From positions 62,001 to 126,000 of the forward strand of contig NZ_UAQZ01000017.1 of the NCBI RefSeq assembly GCF_900446215.1: a DNA stretch of 64,000 bases, in the 5' to 3' direction. Numbering within the stretch: the first letter of the stretch is position 1; the number at the start of each line of letters is the position of its first letter. The DNA comes from Burkholderia cenocepacia (GTDB lineage Bacteria; Pseudomonadota; Gammaproteobacteria; Burkholderiales; Burkholderiaceae). Below the pieces are notes generated by a model. The model saw nothing but the letters and a program-made list of their open reading frames with translations, was not told the DNA's origin and did not search any database. The position numbers and the translations under genes are program-made. Below, one piece after another: positions 56,976-64,000 of this stretch.

Positions 56976-58076
56976 TCATGCGGCCTGCGCCGCTGCCGCG
57001 CCGCGCAACGCGGCCAGTGCGTCGAGCCGCTCGCCGGCTTCCGCGACGATTCGCGCGATCAGTGCATCGCACGATTCGATCGCGCCGATCATCGCGGCCG
57101 CCTGGCCGCTCGGCAGCACGCCTTCGTCGGGGCGGCCTTCGACGATCGCGCGCTGGATCAGGAACGGCGCGTTCGCGGCCATCAGCGTCTGGCTGGCCGT
57201 GTACTCGTGCGAGCGCAGCGCCTTGATCGCGAGGCCGAGCATGTCGGCCGTGCTCAGCCCGTTCTGGCGCCGCCACGCGTCGGCCGTCTTCAGCGCGAAC
57301 CACGTGCGGCGCAGCGGGCCGAAGCGTTCGAGCTTCAGCAGGTACGGGTTGTCGATCATTCGTTGCGGCAGCCCGTCGAGCGCGTCCGACACGCGGATGC
57401 GCGCCGGGTCGCCAACCGCCACGTAGCGCTCGAGCGTCGCGCGCGGTACCGGCGATTCCGCGCTCATCAGGAAGCGCGTCCCCATTGCGATGCCGGCCGC
57501 GCCGTACGCGAGCGCGGCCGCCAGTCCGCGCCCGTCGAAGAAGCCACCGGCCGCGACGACCGGCACGCGCACCGCGTCGAGCACCTTCGGCAGCAGCAGC
57601 GTGGTCGGCACCGCGCCCGTGTGGCCGCCGCCTTCCGCGCCCTGCACCGTCACGATGTCCGCGCCGAGTTCGACGGCCTTCGCCGCATGCTTCGGCGCGC
57701 CGACGGTCGGCATGCAGACGATGCCGGCATCCTTGAAACGGCGGATCGTCTTCGCATCGGGGCCGCGCCCGTAGCTGACCGCGCGCAGCCGGTGCTCGAT
57801 CGCGAGATCGACCACCTGCGCGGCGTTCTTCTGGAACATATGGAAGTTGATGCCGAACGGCCGATCCGTCAGCGACTTCACCTTCAGGATCTCGGCCTCG
57901 ACCTGCTCCGGTTCGAGCGTCGCCCCGGCCAGGAAGCCGAATCCGCCGGCGTTGCTCGTGGCGGCGACGAGCCGCGCGTCGGCCACCCAGCCCATCGCGG
58001 TCTGCACGATCGGGTAGCGGCAGCCGAGCAGGTCGCACAGCGGCGTATGCAGCGGGCCGTGAAGTGTCGTGCTCAT
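56976..58076 (-). CDS. ipdC: Nitronate monooxygenase-family flavin reductase (IpdC-like)
   Basis: The 366-residue TIM-barrel protein has YPIVQTAMGWVADARLVAAT, the FMN loop VQGAEGGGHTG, and AAGGFFDGRGLAAALAYGAAG. This is the 2-nitropropane dioxygenase fold. MGWVADARLV with the C-terminal SQTLMAANAPFLIQ closely recalls IpdC (Rv3553), which reduces a double bond of the HIEC-CoA intermediate in HIP degradation. The neighbours echA20 and ipdAB support that over nitroalkane oxidation. It overlaps the next enoyl-CoA hydratase stop by four bases. Confidence 0.9.
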   Translation of the reverse strand: MSTTLHGPLHTPLCDLLGCRYPIVQTAMGWVADARLVAATSNAGGFGFLAGATLEPEQVEAEILKVKSLTDRPFGINFHMFQKNAAQVVDLAIEHRLRAVSYGRGPDAKTIRRFKDAGIVCMPTVGAPKHAAKAVELGADIVTVQGAEGGGHTGAVPTTLLLPKVLDAVRVPVVAAGGFFDGRGLAAALAYGAAGIAMGTRFLMSAESPVPRATLERYVAVGDPARIRVSDALDGLPQRMIDNPYLLKLERFGPLRRTWFALKTADAWRRQNGLSTADMLGLAIKALRSHEYTASQTLMAANAPFLIQRAIVEGRPDEGVLPSGQAAAMIGAIESCDALIARIVAEAGERLDALAALRGAAAAQAA

Positions 58077-58993
58077 GCGGCGGCTCCGTTGACGGCGACC
58101 GGTGCCGGCGCGTCCGCGCGGTCCGCGCCGTTCGGCTGGCGTTGCGAGCTGGCCATGCTGCGGGCGTCGTAACCGCCGAGGCGGTCGCCGCTCACGAGCT
58201 CGTTGTGCGCATGCGCGAAGTGATGCCACGCGAACGCCGCGTCCATCGCCGCGCGCTTGCCTTGCAGTTCCTCGACGTGATTCAGCGCCTGCTTGGTCAG
58301 CGTGAGCCCGAGGCGCGGCATCGTCGCGATCTTCGCGGCGATCGCGTAGGTCGCGTCGCGCAGCCGCTCGCGCGGCACCACGCGGTTGACCATCCCCATC
58401 TGGTACGCGCGCTCGGCCGGCATCCGCTCGCCGAGAAACAGGAATTCCTTCGCGATGCGCGGATTCAGCTCGTACGCGTGGGCGAAATACTCGACGCCCG
58501 GAATCCCCATCCGCACGACCGGATCGGCAAAGAACGCATCCTCCGACGCGACGATCAGGTCGCACACCCACGCGAGCATCAGCCCGCCGGCGATGCACGC
58601 GCCCTGCACCATCGCGATCGTCGGCTTCGGCAGGTCGCGCCAGCGCCGGCACATGCCGAGATACACCTCCTGCTCGCGCGCATAGAGGAATTCGCCGCCT
58701 GCCTTGTCGACGTGGTCGTACCACAGCGACGCGCGCTCGAACGACTCGTGGATGTCGCGGCCCGGCGTGCCGATGTCGTGACCGGCCGAGAAATGCTTGC
58801 CGGCGCCCGCGAGCACGATCGCCTTCACCGCGTCGTCGTGCGCCGCGCGCCGGAACGCCGCGTCGAGCGCATACGTCATCTTCGAGTTCTGCGCGTTGTG
58901 ATAGTCGGGGCGGTTCATCGTGATCGTCGCGATGCCGTCCTCGAGCGCGTAGTCGACGACACCGTCGCCGAACGTCATCCGGGTCGCTTCCAT
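58073..58993 (-). CDS. Enoyl-CoA hydratase/isomerase family protein
   Basis: The 306-residue crotonase-fold protein has GAGKHFSAGHDIGTPG and VQGACIAGGLMLAWVCDLIVA for the oxyanion hole. Longer than usual, it adds the insert FLYAREQEVYLGM and a proline-rich C-tail. The AGHDIG variant defines a steroid-associated subgroup distinct from EchA20. The ATG at 58993 has GAGGG 6 bases upstream; an ATG at 59005 overlaps the ipdB stop and would add four residues. A side-chain or C/D-ring enoyl-CoA is the likely substrate. Confidence 0.87.
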   Translation of the reverse strand: MEATRMTFGDGVVDYALEDGIATITMNRPDYHNAQNSKMTYALDAAFRRAAHDDAVKAIVLAGAGKHFSAGHDIGTPGRDIHESFERASLWYDHVDKAGGEFLYAREQEVYLGMCRRWRDLPKPTIAMVQGACIAGGLMLAWVCDLIVASEDAFFADPVVRMGIPGVEYFAHAYELNPRIAKEFLFLGERMPAERAYQMGMVNRVVPRERLRDATYAIAAKIATMPRLGLTLTKQALNHVEELQGKRAAMDAAFAWHHFAHAHNELVSGDRLGGYDARSMASSQRQPNGADRADAPAPVAVNGAAA

Positions 58994-59001
58994 GTCGGCC
59001 C

Positions 59002-59799
59002 TCATCCCCGGCGCGGCGCCGGATTGTTGCGCACGATCGTCGCGCGCAGGTTGTGCGGATCGAGCGCGCGCACGATGCGCAGGTCTTCCGCGTTCGGCGC
59101 TGCCGTCGTGCCGATGTCCGGCGAGGCAAGCAGCGGGAAACCGGTCGCGTCCTGCACCTCGTCGAAGCTCACGCCCGGGTGCAGCGAGCGCACGCGGATC
59201 GCGTGGTCGGGCCCGCCGAAATCCATCACGCACAGGTCGGTGACGATGCTGCGCAGGTCGACGAAGGTCTTCATCCCGGGCAGCCGGCGCGCCGGGTTGT
59301 AGCCGACCGTGCACACCATGTCGACTTCGCGTTCGACGAACGTGCGCTTGCCGTGGCCGCTGACGAAGAACGAGTTCGCGTGGTTCGTCGTGTTGCCGGG
59401 GAAGCCGCGTGCGCCGAGCAACTGGGTTTTCGGGTGCGCGTAGTCGTCGCCGAGCCACGAAATGTTGGCCTGGCCGAAGCGATCGATCTGCGTCGGCATC
59501 ACCAGCGCATGGCGGCGCCCGTGCCACAGGCAGTCGAACACGCGCTCGTAGGTCATCCAGCCGCTCGCCTTCACGCGATAGCCGTCGGGGCGCGGGCCGA
59601 GCGGCACCGGCTCCTCGACGAGATACGCTTCGCCGTCGGTCAGCATCAACCCGTTGTTGTACGCGAGCCGCGCGAGGCCGGCCGCGAGCCGCGGGCCCGT
59701 GCCGATGCCGGTCGCCAGCACTTCGCCGTCGTCGCGCCACAGTCGCGCGGACGCGACGATCATCAGTTCCGCAAGGGAATGGTCGAGAGATTCGCTCAC
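59002..59799 (-). CDS. ipdB: Steroid ring-opening CoA-transferase-like hydrolase, beta subunit
   Basis: The 265-residue protein belongs to the CoA-transferase II fold. It shows LMLTDGEAYLVEEPVPLG, MPTQIDRFGQANIS, GFPGNTTNHANSF and LCVMDFGGPDHAIRVRSLHPGV, which match remembered IpdB (Rv3552). With IpdA it hydrolyses ring C of COCHEA-CoA. It does not function as a classical CoA transferase. It starts 10 bases after ipdA, and the two form one module. Confidence 0.92.
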   Translation of the reverse strand: MSESLDHSLAELMIVASARLWRDDGEVLATGIGTGPRLAAGLARLAYNNGLMLTDGEAYLVEEPVPLGPRPDGYRVKASGWMTYERVFDCLWHGRRHALVMPTQIDRFGQANISWLGDDYAHPKTQLLGARGFPGNTTNHANSFFVSGHGKRTFVEREVDMVCTVGYNPARRLPGMKTFVDLRSIVTDLCVMDFGGPDHAIRVRSLHPGVSFDEVQDATGFPLLASPDIGTTAAPNAEDLRIVRALDPHNLRATIVRNNPAPRRG

Positions 59800-59809
59800 A
59801 GGCGCTCCT

Positions 59810-60703
59810 TTACAGAATCGGCAACGGCAGCGTCGTCACGTGCGACAGCCCGCCGACGCCTTCGAGGTACTGACGTTCGTCCTGGCCGACCACGTCGCGC
59901 AGGTACGCCGCCGTCCTGGCGTCGTCTTCCGCGCTGGTGCAGTACGCGCGCAGGTGCGGCAGGTCCCAGCCGTAGGCCGGCCCGCACGACGTCGGATGCG
60001 CACCACCCGGTGCGTGCACGACGCCCGTGACGAGCGAGCGCTCGAACGGATTGCGGCGCGCGGCGTCGAGGTCGTCGCTCGCGAGCGACGCATCGACCGT
60101 TTCCGCCGATACGTAGCAGCGCCGCGCGGCGCGCGCCATCCACGCATCGAAGAACGGATCGGGGCCGTCGATACGCGTATTGCCCATCCGGTCGGCCGCG
60201 TTCACGTGCAGCAGCGCGACGTCGAGTTCGATCGCCGGCATCGCGAGCAGCGTCTCGCCGTCGTCGTACGGCGACTGCACCGTGCGCAGTTGCGGCGCGT
60301 GATCGAGCAGCGCGGTGCCGAGCCCGGCGCGCGTCGGCAGGAACGGCAGGCGTGCGGCGGCCGCGCGCAGGCCGAGCTGCAGCATCCCTTCGTCGAGTTC
60401 GAGCACGTCGACGCGGCCCTGCTCGCGGGCGCGGCGGAAATGCGGCTCGAGCGGGATCACGTCGAGCGACACGAAGCCGAACACCACCTTGCGCACCTTG
60501 CCCGCCGCGCACAGCAGGCCCACGTCGGCGCCGCCGTACGCGACGATCGTGAGGTCCTTCAGGTTCGAGCGCGCGATTTCGCGCACCAGCGCCATCGGCT
60601 TGCGCCGCGGCCCCCAGCCGCCGATGCCGATCGTCATGCCGTCGGCGAGTTGCGCGATCACGTCGCGCGCGGACATCGTCTTGTCGAGAGGTTTCATCGT
60701 CAT
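59810..60703 (-). CDS. ipdA: Steroid ring-opening CoA-transferase-like hydrolase, alpha subunit
   Basis: The 297-residue protein has DGMTIGIGGWGPRRKPMALV, VAYGGADVGLLCAAGKVRKV, ELDEGMLQLGLRAAAARLPF and VHAPGGAHPTSCGPAYGWD. These align by eye with IpdA (Rv3551) of Mycobacterium. The IpdAB heterotetramer opens ring C of COCHEA-CoA in the cytoplasm. It follows hsaC by 9 bases and probably shares its promoter. Confidence 0.92.
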   Translation of the reverse strand: MTMKPLDKTMSARDVIAQLADGMTIGIGGWGPRRKPMALVREIARSNLKDLTIVAYGGADVGLLCAAGKVRKVVFGFVSLDVIPLEPHFRRAREQGRVDVLELDEGMLQLGLRAAAARLPFLPTRAGLGTALLDHAPQLRTVQSPYDDGETLLAMPAIELDVALLHVNAADRMGNTRIDGPDPFFDAWMARAARRCYVSAETVDASLASDDLDAARRNPFERSLVTGVVHAPGGAHPTSCGPAYGWDLPHLRAYCTSAEDDARTAAYLRDVVGQDERQYLEGVGGLSHVTTLPLPIL

Positions 60704-60712
60704 CGTGCTGGC

Positions 60713-61609
60713 TTACCGGTATCCGATGCTGAAATCGTGGCCCCACTGGCTCACCTTCGTGGCCTCGAACACCGCGTGCTTCGACCAGTCGACCGTGAGG
60801 CCGCCGAAGCCGTATTCGAGATCGAAGCCGCCGGGGGTCTTCATGTAGAAAGAGATCATCTGGTCGTTGCAGTGCCGGCCGAGCGTCGCGGACATCTTCA
60901 CGTCGTGCGCGGCGACGCGGTCCAGCGCGCGGCCCACTTCGTCCATCGAATCGACTTCGGCCATCACGTGCACGCAGCCGGACGGCACGGCCATCTCGAA
61001 CAGCGCGAGGCTGTGATGGCGCGCGTTGCGGCAGTGCATGAAATGGATGCGCTTTTCCGGTTCGGCCGGGTCCGGCGTGAACTTCACGCGGTAGATGTCG
61101 GACAGCTCGAAGCCGAGCACGCCGCGCACGAACGCATCGGTCGCGTCGAACTGCGGCGCGGGCAGCACCGCGTGGCCGAGCCCCATGTCGCCGGTGACGA
61201 AACGAGCGACGCCCAGCGGCGACACGAAGCGGCGAAAGTCGCAGCGTGCGCCCCAGTACAGCTCGTGGCGGTTGCCGGACGGATCGGTGCACCACGCCAT
61301 CGCCTGCACGCGGCGCAACGCGGCTTCGTCGCGGCTGGCGCGCACCGGCTCGACGCCGGCGCGCTGCAGCGCCGCGAGCGCGGCGTCGAACGCGGCGCCG
61401 TCGGACAATTCCCAGCCCGATGCGAAATAGCGGTCGGCCGCGCCGGGAACGATCACGTAGCGGAAATCGCGCTCGTCCATCTTCAGATAAAGCGCGCCGT
61501 CGGGCGCGTCGAGCGCCTGCATGCCCAGCACGTCTTCCGCGTAGCGGCGCCACGCATCGACGCGCGTCGCCTCGACGACGACGTAGCCCAGCGCACGGAC
61601 ATCGATCAT
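60713..61609 (-). CDS. hsaC: Extradiol dioxygenase, 3,4-DHSA type (HsaC/TesB-like)
   Basis: The 298-residue two-domain type I extradiol dioxygenase has iron ligands H146 (MGLGHAV), a His of RHHSLAL (198/199) and E265 (GFDLEYG). Supporting residues lie in SATLGRHCND. The N-terminus (VRALGYVVVEATRVDAWRRY) and C-terminus (VSQWGHDFSIGYR) match remembered HsaC. It cleaves the catecholic ring A of 3,4-DHSA with O2, giving the HsaD substrate. GGAGGAGG precedes the start. It is the first gene of the 18-gene minus-strand run. Confidence 0.92.
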   Translation of the reverse strand: MIDVRALGYVVVEATRVDAWRRYAEDVLGMQALDAPDGALYLKMDERDFRYVIVPGAADRYFASGWELSDGAAFDAALAALQRAGVEPVRASRDEAALRRVQAMAWCTDPSGNRHELYWGARCDFRRFVSPLGVARFVTGDMGLGHAVLPAPQFDATDAFVRGVLGFELSDIYRVKFTPDPAEPEKRIHFMHCRNARHHSLALFEMAVPSGCVHVMAEVDSMDEVGRALDRVAAHDVKMSATLGRHCNDQMISFYMKTPGGFDLEYGFGGLTVDWSKHAVFEATKVSQWGHDFSIGYR

Positions 61610-61627
61610 GTCGGCCTCCTCCTGGTT

Positions 61628-61656
61628 CAGAATCCGTTGTTCGTGAAAGGATTCTG
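61628..61656. promoter_or_regulatory. Inverted repeat upstream of hsaC, candidate operator
   Basis: CAGAATCC (61628-61635) and GGATTCTG (61649-61656) are exact complements 13 bases apart and lie 19 bases upstream of the hsaC start codon, within the expected leader or promoter of the steroid operon. The regulator is not encoded in the window. Confidence 0.5.
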
Positions 61657-61868
61657 GCCGGTCGGGGGTGGCGTTACATCGTCTGTTGGGACGAGAGGAC
61701 GGGCGGTAAAAGGCGGGGATGGCGGCGCGGAAGCGCGCCGCAGGAGGATTCGGTGCTCGGCGGGTGAAAGGTGGCGGCCGGTCACGGCAGCCAGGGCGGT
61801 GCGTTCGCCTGCCGGGCGGTCACCGCCCGCCCCGGCTTCGCGCGACCGGCAGGCCGCCTGCCGCGACG

Positions 61869-62285
61869 TTACTCGAACGGATTCAGCAACCGGACGCCGG
61901 TGCGAGCGAAATCGTCGACGTTGCGCGTGACGACCGTCAAATCGTTGATCAATGCGGTGGCCGCGATCAGCTTGTCGAGTTCGTGCGTCGGATCGGGCAC
62001 GCGCAAATGCCCCCACATCTGGCCGGTTTCGACATCGACCGGCAGGATGTTCGGCGCATAGCCGGACAGGATCATCGTCAGCCAGGCCTCGAGCGCCGAC
62101 GCCTGGCTGTGATCGCCGCGATGACGGATCAGGTCGACACCGCGCCGCAGCTCGGCCACCGTCACGACGGACAGGTAAAGCGGGCTCGCGTCCGCTTCGG
62201 CCTGCCTGAAGAACGCCCTCACGCCGCGGTTGGTTCGCTTGCCCTTCCTGATTTCGCTGATGACGTTCGTATCAATCAAAAACAC
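61869..62285 (-). CDS. PIN-domain ribonuclease toxin (VapC/FitB family)
   Basis: Starting at GTG 62285, which has GAGG 6 bases upstream, the 138-residue protein begins MFLIDTNVISEIRKG, the standard PIN start with the first acidic residue. It continues with the second acid in VTVAELRRG, and LDKLIAATALINDLTVVTRNVDDF has the last acids. An ATG at 62312 would add nine unusual residues. It is a Mg-dependent RNase that would inhibit growth when free. It overlaps the antitoxin gene by 14 bases. Confidence 0.9.
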   Translation of the reverse strand: MFLIDTNVISEIRKGKRTNRGVRAFFRQAEADASPLYLSVVTVAELRRGVDLIRHRGDHSQASALEAWLTMILSGYAPNILPVDVETGQMWGHLRVPDPTHELDKLIAATALINDLTVVTRNVDDFARTGVRLLNPFE

Positions 62286-62508
62286 GCCTGACCTCGCCTG
62301 AATCCTGAACACGTTGGAAATCCGCGTCTTCGCCCACCTCCGGCATGCTCATCAGCACTTGCGCGAATGTGCGCCGCTTCGGCCGGCCGAGCGCTTCGGC
62401 CAGAATGGCTCGATGTTCGGCCTCGGCGCTCCTGCCGTTGGCCGCAGCCTGCTCGCGCAGGCTTTGAACGAGAGTGTCATCCACGTTACGCACCAGAAGA
62501 TTTGCCAT
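62272..62508 (-). CDS. FitA/VapB-like ribbon-helix-helix antitoxin
   Basis: The 78-residue protein begins MANLLVRNVDDTLVQSLREQ, with AANGRSAEAEHRAILAEAL. This is the ribbon-helix-helix pattern of FitA-type antitoxins, with a C-terminal tail (FQRVQDSGEVRRVFD) that occupies the toxin groove. The ATG at 62508 has GGAGGT 5 bases upstream. It binds and silences the PIN toxin and should repress the operon through the repeats upstream of it. Confidence 0.88.
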   Translation of the reverse strand: MANLLVRNVDDTLVQSLREQAAANGRSAEAEHRAILAEALGRPKRRTFAQVLMSMPEVGEDADFQRVQDSGEVRRVFD

Positions 62509-62528
62509 GATTACCTCCATCCAGATTT

Positions 62529-62574
62529 GCTATCAATGATAGCGTCATGAAGGTAAATTGCAAGCATTGCTATC
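62529..62574. promoter_or_regulatory. Toxin-antitoxin operator repeats
   Basis: GCTATC-AAT-GATAGC (62529-62543) is a perfect inverted repeat just upstream of the antitoxin start. A further GCTATC half-site is at 62569-62574. AT-rich sequence between them is suited to a promoter. These are probable sites for the antitoxin. Confidence 0.7.
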
Positions 62575-63000
62575 ACCTTCTTGACCGGACGGACCCTGGA
62601 GTCGGCGTGAGCCCGTGGCAGCGGACGACAGGAATTCGTCCCCCTTCCGCCGCTGGCCCGACGCATCGAACTGCTGTCGCTCAAGGTAAGCCGGAGCGGG
62701 ACGATCCGGAAGCCGGCCAAATGGCCAGTCGGGTGGCGTCGACCACGATGAAGGTCCGGCGGCAAGGAACGGAATTTGCGGCGCGATCCGCCGTTGGCGA
62801 CATCGGCGACCGATACGCGCGTCGCACCGGTTCGCGCTGAAACATCATGTTGCACAACGAGCCGCGACCGTCGCACATCGTTTGATACCATCAAACGACA
62901 AGACCGGCGATCGAACGCCGTGCGAAGCGCGCAGAAGACCTTGCATCGACGCGGACCCTCCGTGCCTGAAATCCCGATCCAAGACACGAGACGCTCTTCA
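62575..63000. other. Intergenic region with an operator-like inverted repeat
   Basis: Apart from TCGTTTGAT-ACC-ATCAAACGA (62878-62898), a perfect 9-bp inverted repeat about 100 bases upstream of the acyltransferase start, I see nothing definite. Translations in this stretch have no family resemblance. Confidence 0.5.
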
Positions 63001-64000
63001 GTGGACCTTGTTACGCCTGCCCTGCAAACCCTGTTCTCCCCGACACCCGACAAACTCTACTTCCCGGCATGCCTGGCGGCCGTGGCGATCATCGCGTGGC
63101 GCGTCGCCCGGCACGTGCCGTTCTACCGGGCGGCCGTCGACAAATCGCTGTCGATGCGCTACCGCAATCTCGACGGCTTCCGCGGCATCCTGGCCACCTC
63201 CGTGGTGTTCCATCACTTCGCGTGCAACCAGGCATTGCTGTCGACCGGCGTCTGGGGCGCCGGCACCGATTTCCTGCGCAATCTCGGGACGATTCCCGTC
63301 GCGATGTTCTTCATGGTCACCGGGCTGCTGTTCTGGGAGCGCGCATGCAGAGGCACGCTCGACGTGCGGACCTTCTTCGTCGGGCGCGTGCGACGCCTCG
63401 CGCCGCTCTATCTGTTTTACGCGGCCGTCATCGTCATCTGCACGCTTTACTGGTTTCCCCGCAACGCCGTCGGCGCACCGGGGCAGCTGCTGGCCGATCT
63501 GCTCAAGACCGTTTCGCTCGGCTGGTTCGGCGCGTTCCCGATCAACGGAGCGGCGCGCACGCCCTATCTGAGCGGCGTCTGGTGGACCCTCGCGTACGAA
63601 TGGCGGTTCTACGTCGCCGTTCCGTTTCTCGCGTGGTTCGTCGCCACGCGTGCATGGCGCAAGCTGCTCGCGCTCGCGATCGTCCTCGCCTGCGCCGCGC
63701 TGTTCGGGCCGCCCGGCGGGATGGCGCTGCTGTTCGCGTTCGGCGCCGTGGCCTACGAGGTGTCGCGGCACCCCGCGATCCGCGCGCGACTCGCCACGAA
63801 GGCGGCGGCGACCGTCGCGCTGCTGATCCTCGCGATGTCGCCGTCGCCGGCCGAACGCTATTCGATCGCAGGCGCGCTGCCGCTGCTTCCGGTGTTCTTC
63901 TGCATCGCATGCGGGAACACGTTCTACGGCGTGCTCAAGACCCGCCCGCTCGCGCTGCTCGGCACCGCCAGTTTCAGCATCTACATGATCCACATGGTGA
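63001..64000 (+). CDS. Acyltransferase-3 family membrane protein (5' part)
   Basis: The frame is open from before 63001 to the right edge. It encodes LSMRYRNLDGFRGILATSVV with the family arginine in DGFRG and the catalytic-type histidine in VFHHFACN. Further on come VAMFFMVTGLLFWERA, FFVGRVRRLAPLYLFY, and LSGVWWTLAYEWRFY, then several membrane helices ending in FSIYMIHM. These are OafA/YrhL features: O-acetylation of polysaccharide or other surface molecules at the inner membrane. The GTG at 63001 gives a natural N-terminus, but GTG at 62962 is also possible because neither has a strong ribosome site. The 3' end is missing. Confidence 0.85.
   Translation, partial: MDLVTPALQTLFSPTPDKLYFPACLAAVAIIAWRVARHVPFYRAAVDKSLSMRYRNLDGFRGILATSVVFHHFACNQALLSTGVWGAGTDFLRNLGTIPVAMFFMVTGLLFWERACRGTLDVRTFFVGRVRRLAPLYLFYAAVIVICTLYWFPRNAVGAPGQLLADLLKTVSLGWFGAFPINGAARTPYLSGVWWTLAYEWRFYVAVPFLAWFVATRAWRKLLALAIVLACAALFGPPGGMALLFAFGAVAYEVSRHPAIRARLATKAAATVALLILAMSPSPAERYSIAGALPLLPVFFCIACGNTFYGVLKTRPLALLGTASFSIYMIHMV

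Noticed and set aside
62547-62840. A 97-codon plus-strand frame downstream of the antitoxin promoter
   Set aside because: It begins inside the antitoxin promoter region and lacks any family resemblance. Its charged composition is that of chance GC-rich frames.

Overview
The window is about 67% GC proteobacterial DNA that reads as Burkholderia, most likely the B. cepacia complex. I infer this from codon use, a GTP-dependent PEP carboxykinase, a 527-residue isocitrate lyase, a TTG-started second IF-1 gene, a collagen-like triplet lipoprotein and GGAG-type ribosome sites. No database could be consulted. Ortholog names rest on remembered sequences of the Mycobacterium steroid pathway (Ksh, Hsa and Ipd proteins) and of standard families.

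The dominant theme is aerobic steroid (sterol or bile-acid type) catabolism, spread over three blocks. Block A (1-11.9 kb) holds the 5' end of a KstD-like flavoprotein, NTF2/SnoaL-fold proteins, three consecutive short-chain dehydrogenases and an EthD-like protein. pckG and a 1.9-kb inserted glycosidase gene lie inside it. Block B (27.7-38.6 kb) has two divergent units. One carries an HsaD-like meta-cleavage hydrolase, an SDR, etfBA and a gamma carbonic anhydrase. The other carries an SDR, DUF1302 and DUF1329 envelope proteins and hsaE-hsaF-hsaG. Block C (61.6-42.0 kb, minus strand) is an unbroken run of 18 genes: hsaC, ipdA, ipdB, an enoyl-CoA hydratase, ipdC, echA20, two acyl-CoA dehydrogenase pairs, two thiolases, an Rv3548c-type SDR, ipdF, a MaoC hydratase, a YCF48/Asp-box protein, an MMPL transporter and a KshA-type Rieske oxygenase. 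Together these cover ring B opening (kshA), meta-cleavage of ring A (hsaC, hsaD), processing of the C5 fragment to pyruvate and propionyl/acetyl-CoA (hsaEFG), and degradation of the C/D rings (ipd, echA20, fadE and thiolase genes). kshB, hsaAB, fadD3 and any obvious pathway regulator are not in the window.

Between the blocks lie ordinary genes. aceA has a strong palindrome at its promoter. A ybaK / DauR-like regulator / serine-threonine dehydratase operon follows. Next come a cobalamin riboswitch with a BtuB-type receptor, a TetR/esterase pair, a divergent LysE/Lrp pair, the triplet-repeat lipoprotein and a putative copper-handling group (CusF-like, DUF2182, DUF1326). An MFS exporter, infA2 and cspA sit between blocks B and C. 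The right end has a FitAB/VapBC-type toxin-antitoxin pair and the start of an acyltransferase-3 gene.

The most notable structural feature is a 147-bp direct repeat (145/147 identical by eye) made of the pckG 3' end and its terminator. It flanks a lower-GC glycoside hydrolase gene, as expected from integration of a small circle at the end of pckG. The most interesting functional candidate is the DUF1302, DUF1329, YCF48 and MMPL set, split between blocks B and C, which may be an envelope trafficking route for steroids or other hydrophobic substrates.
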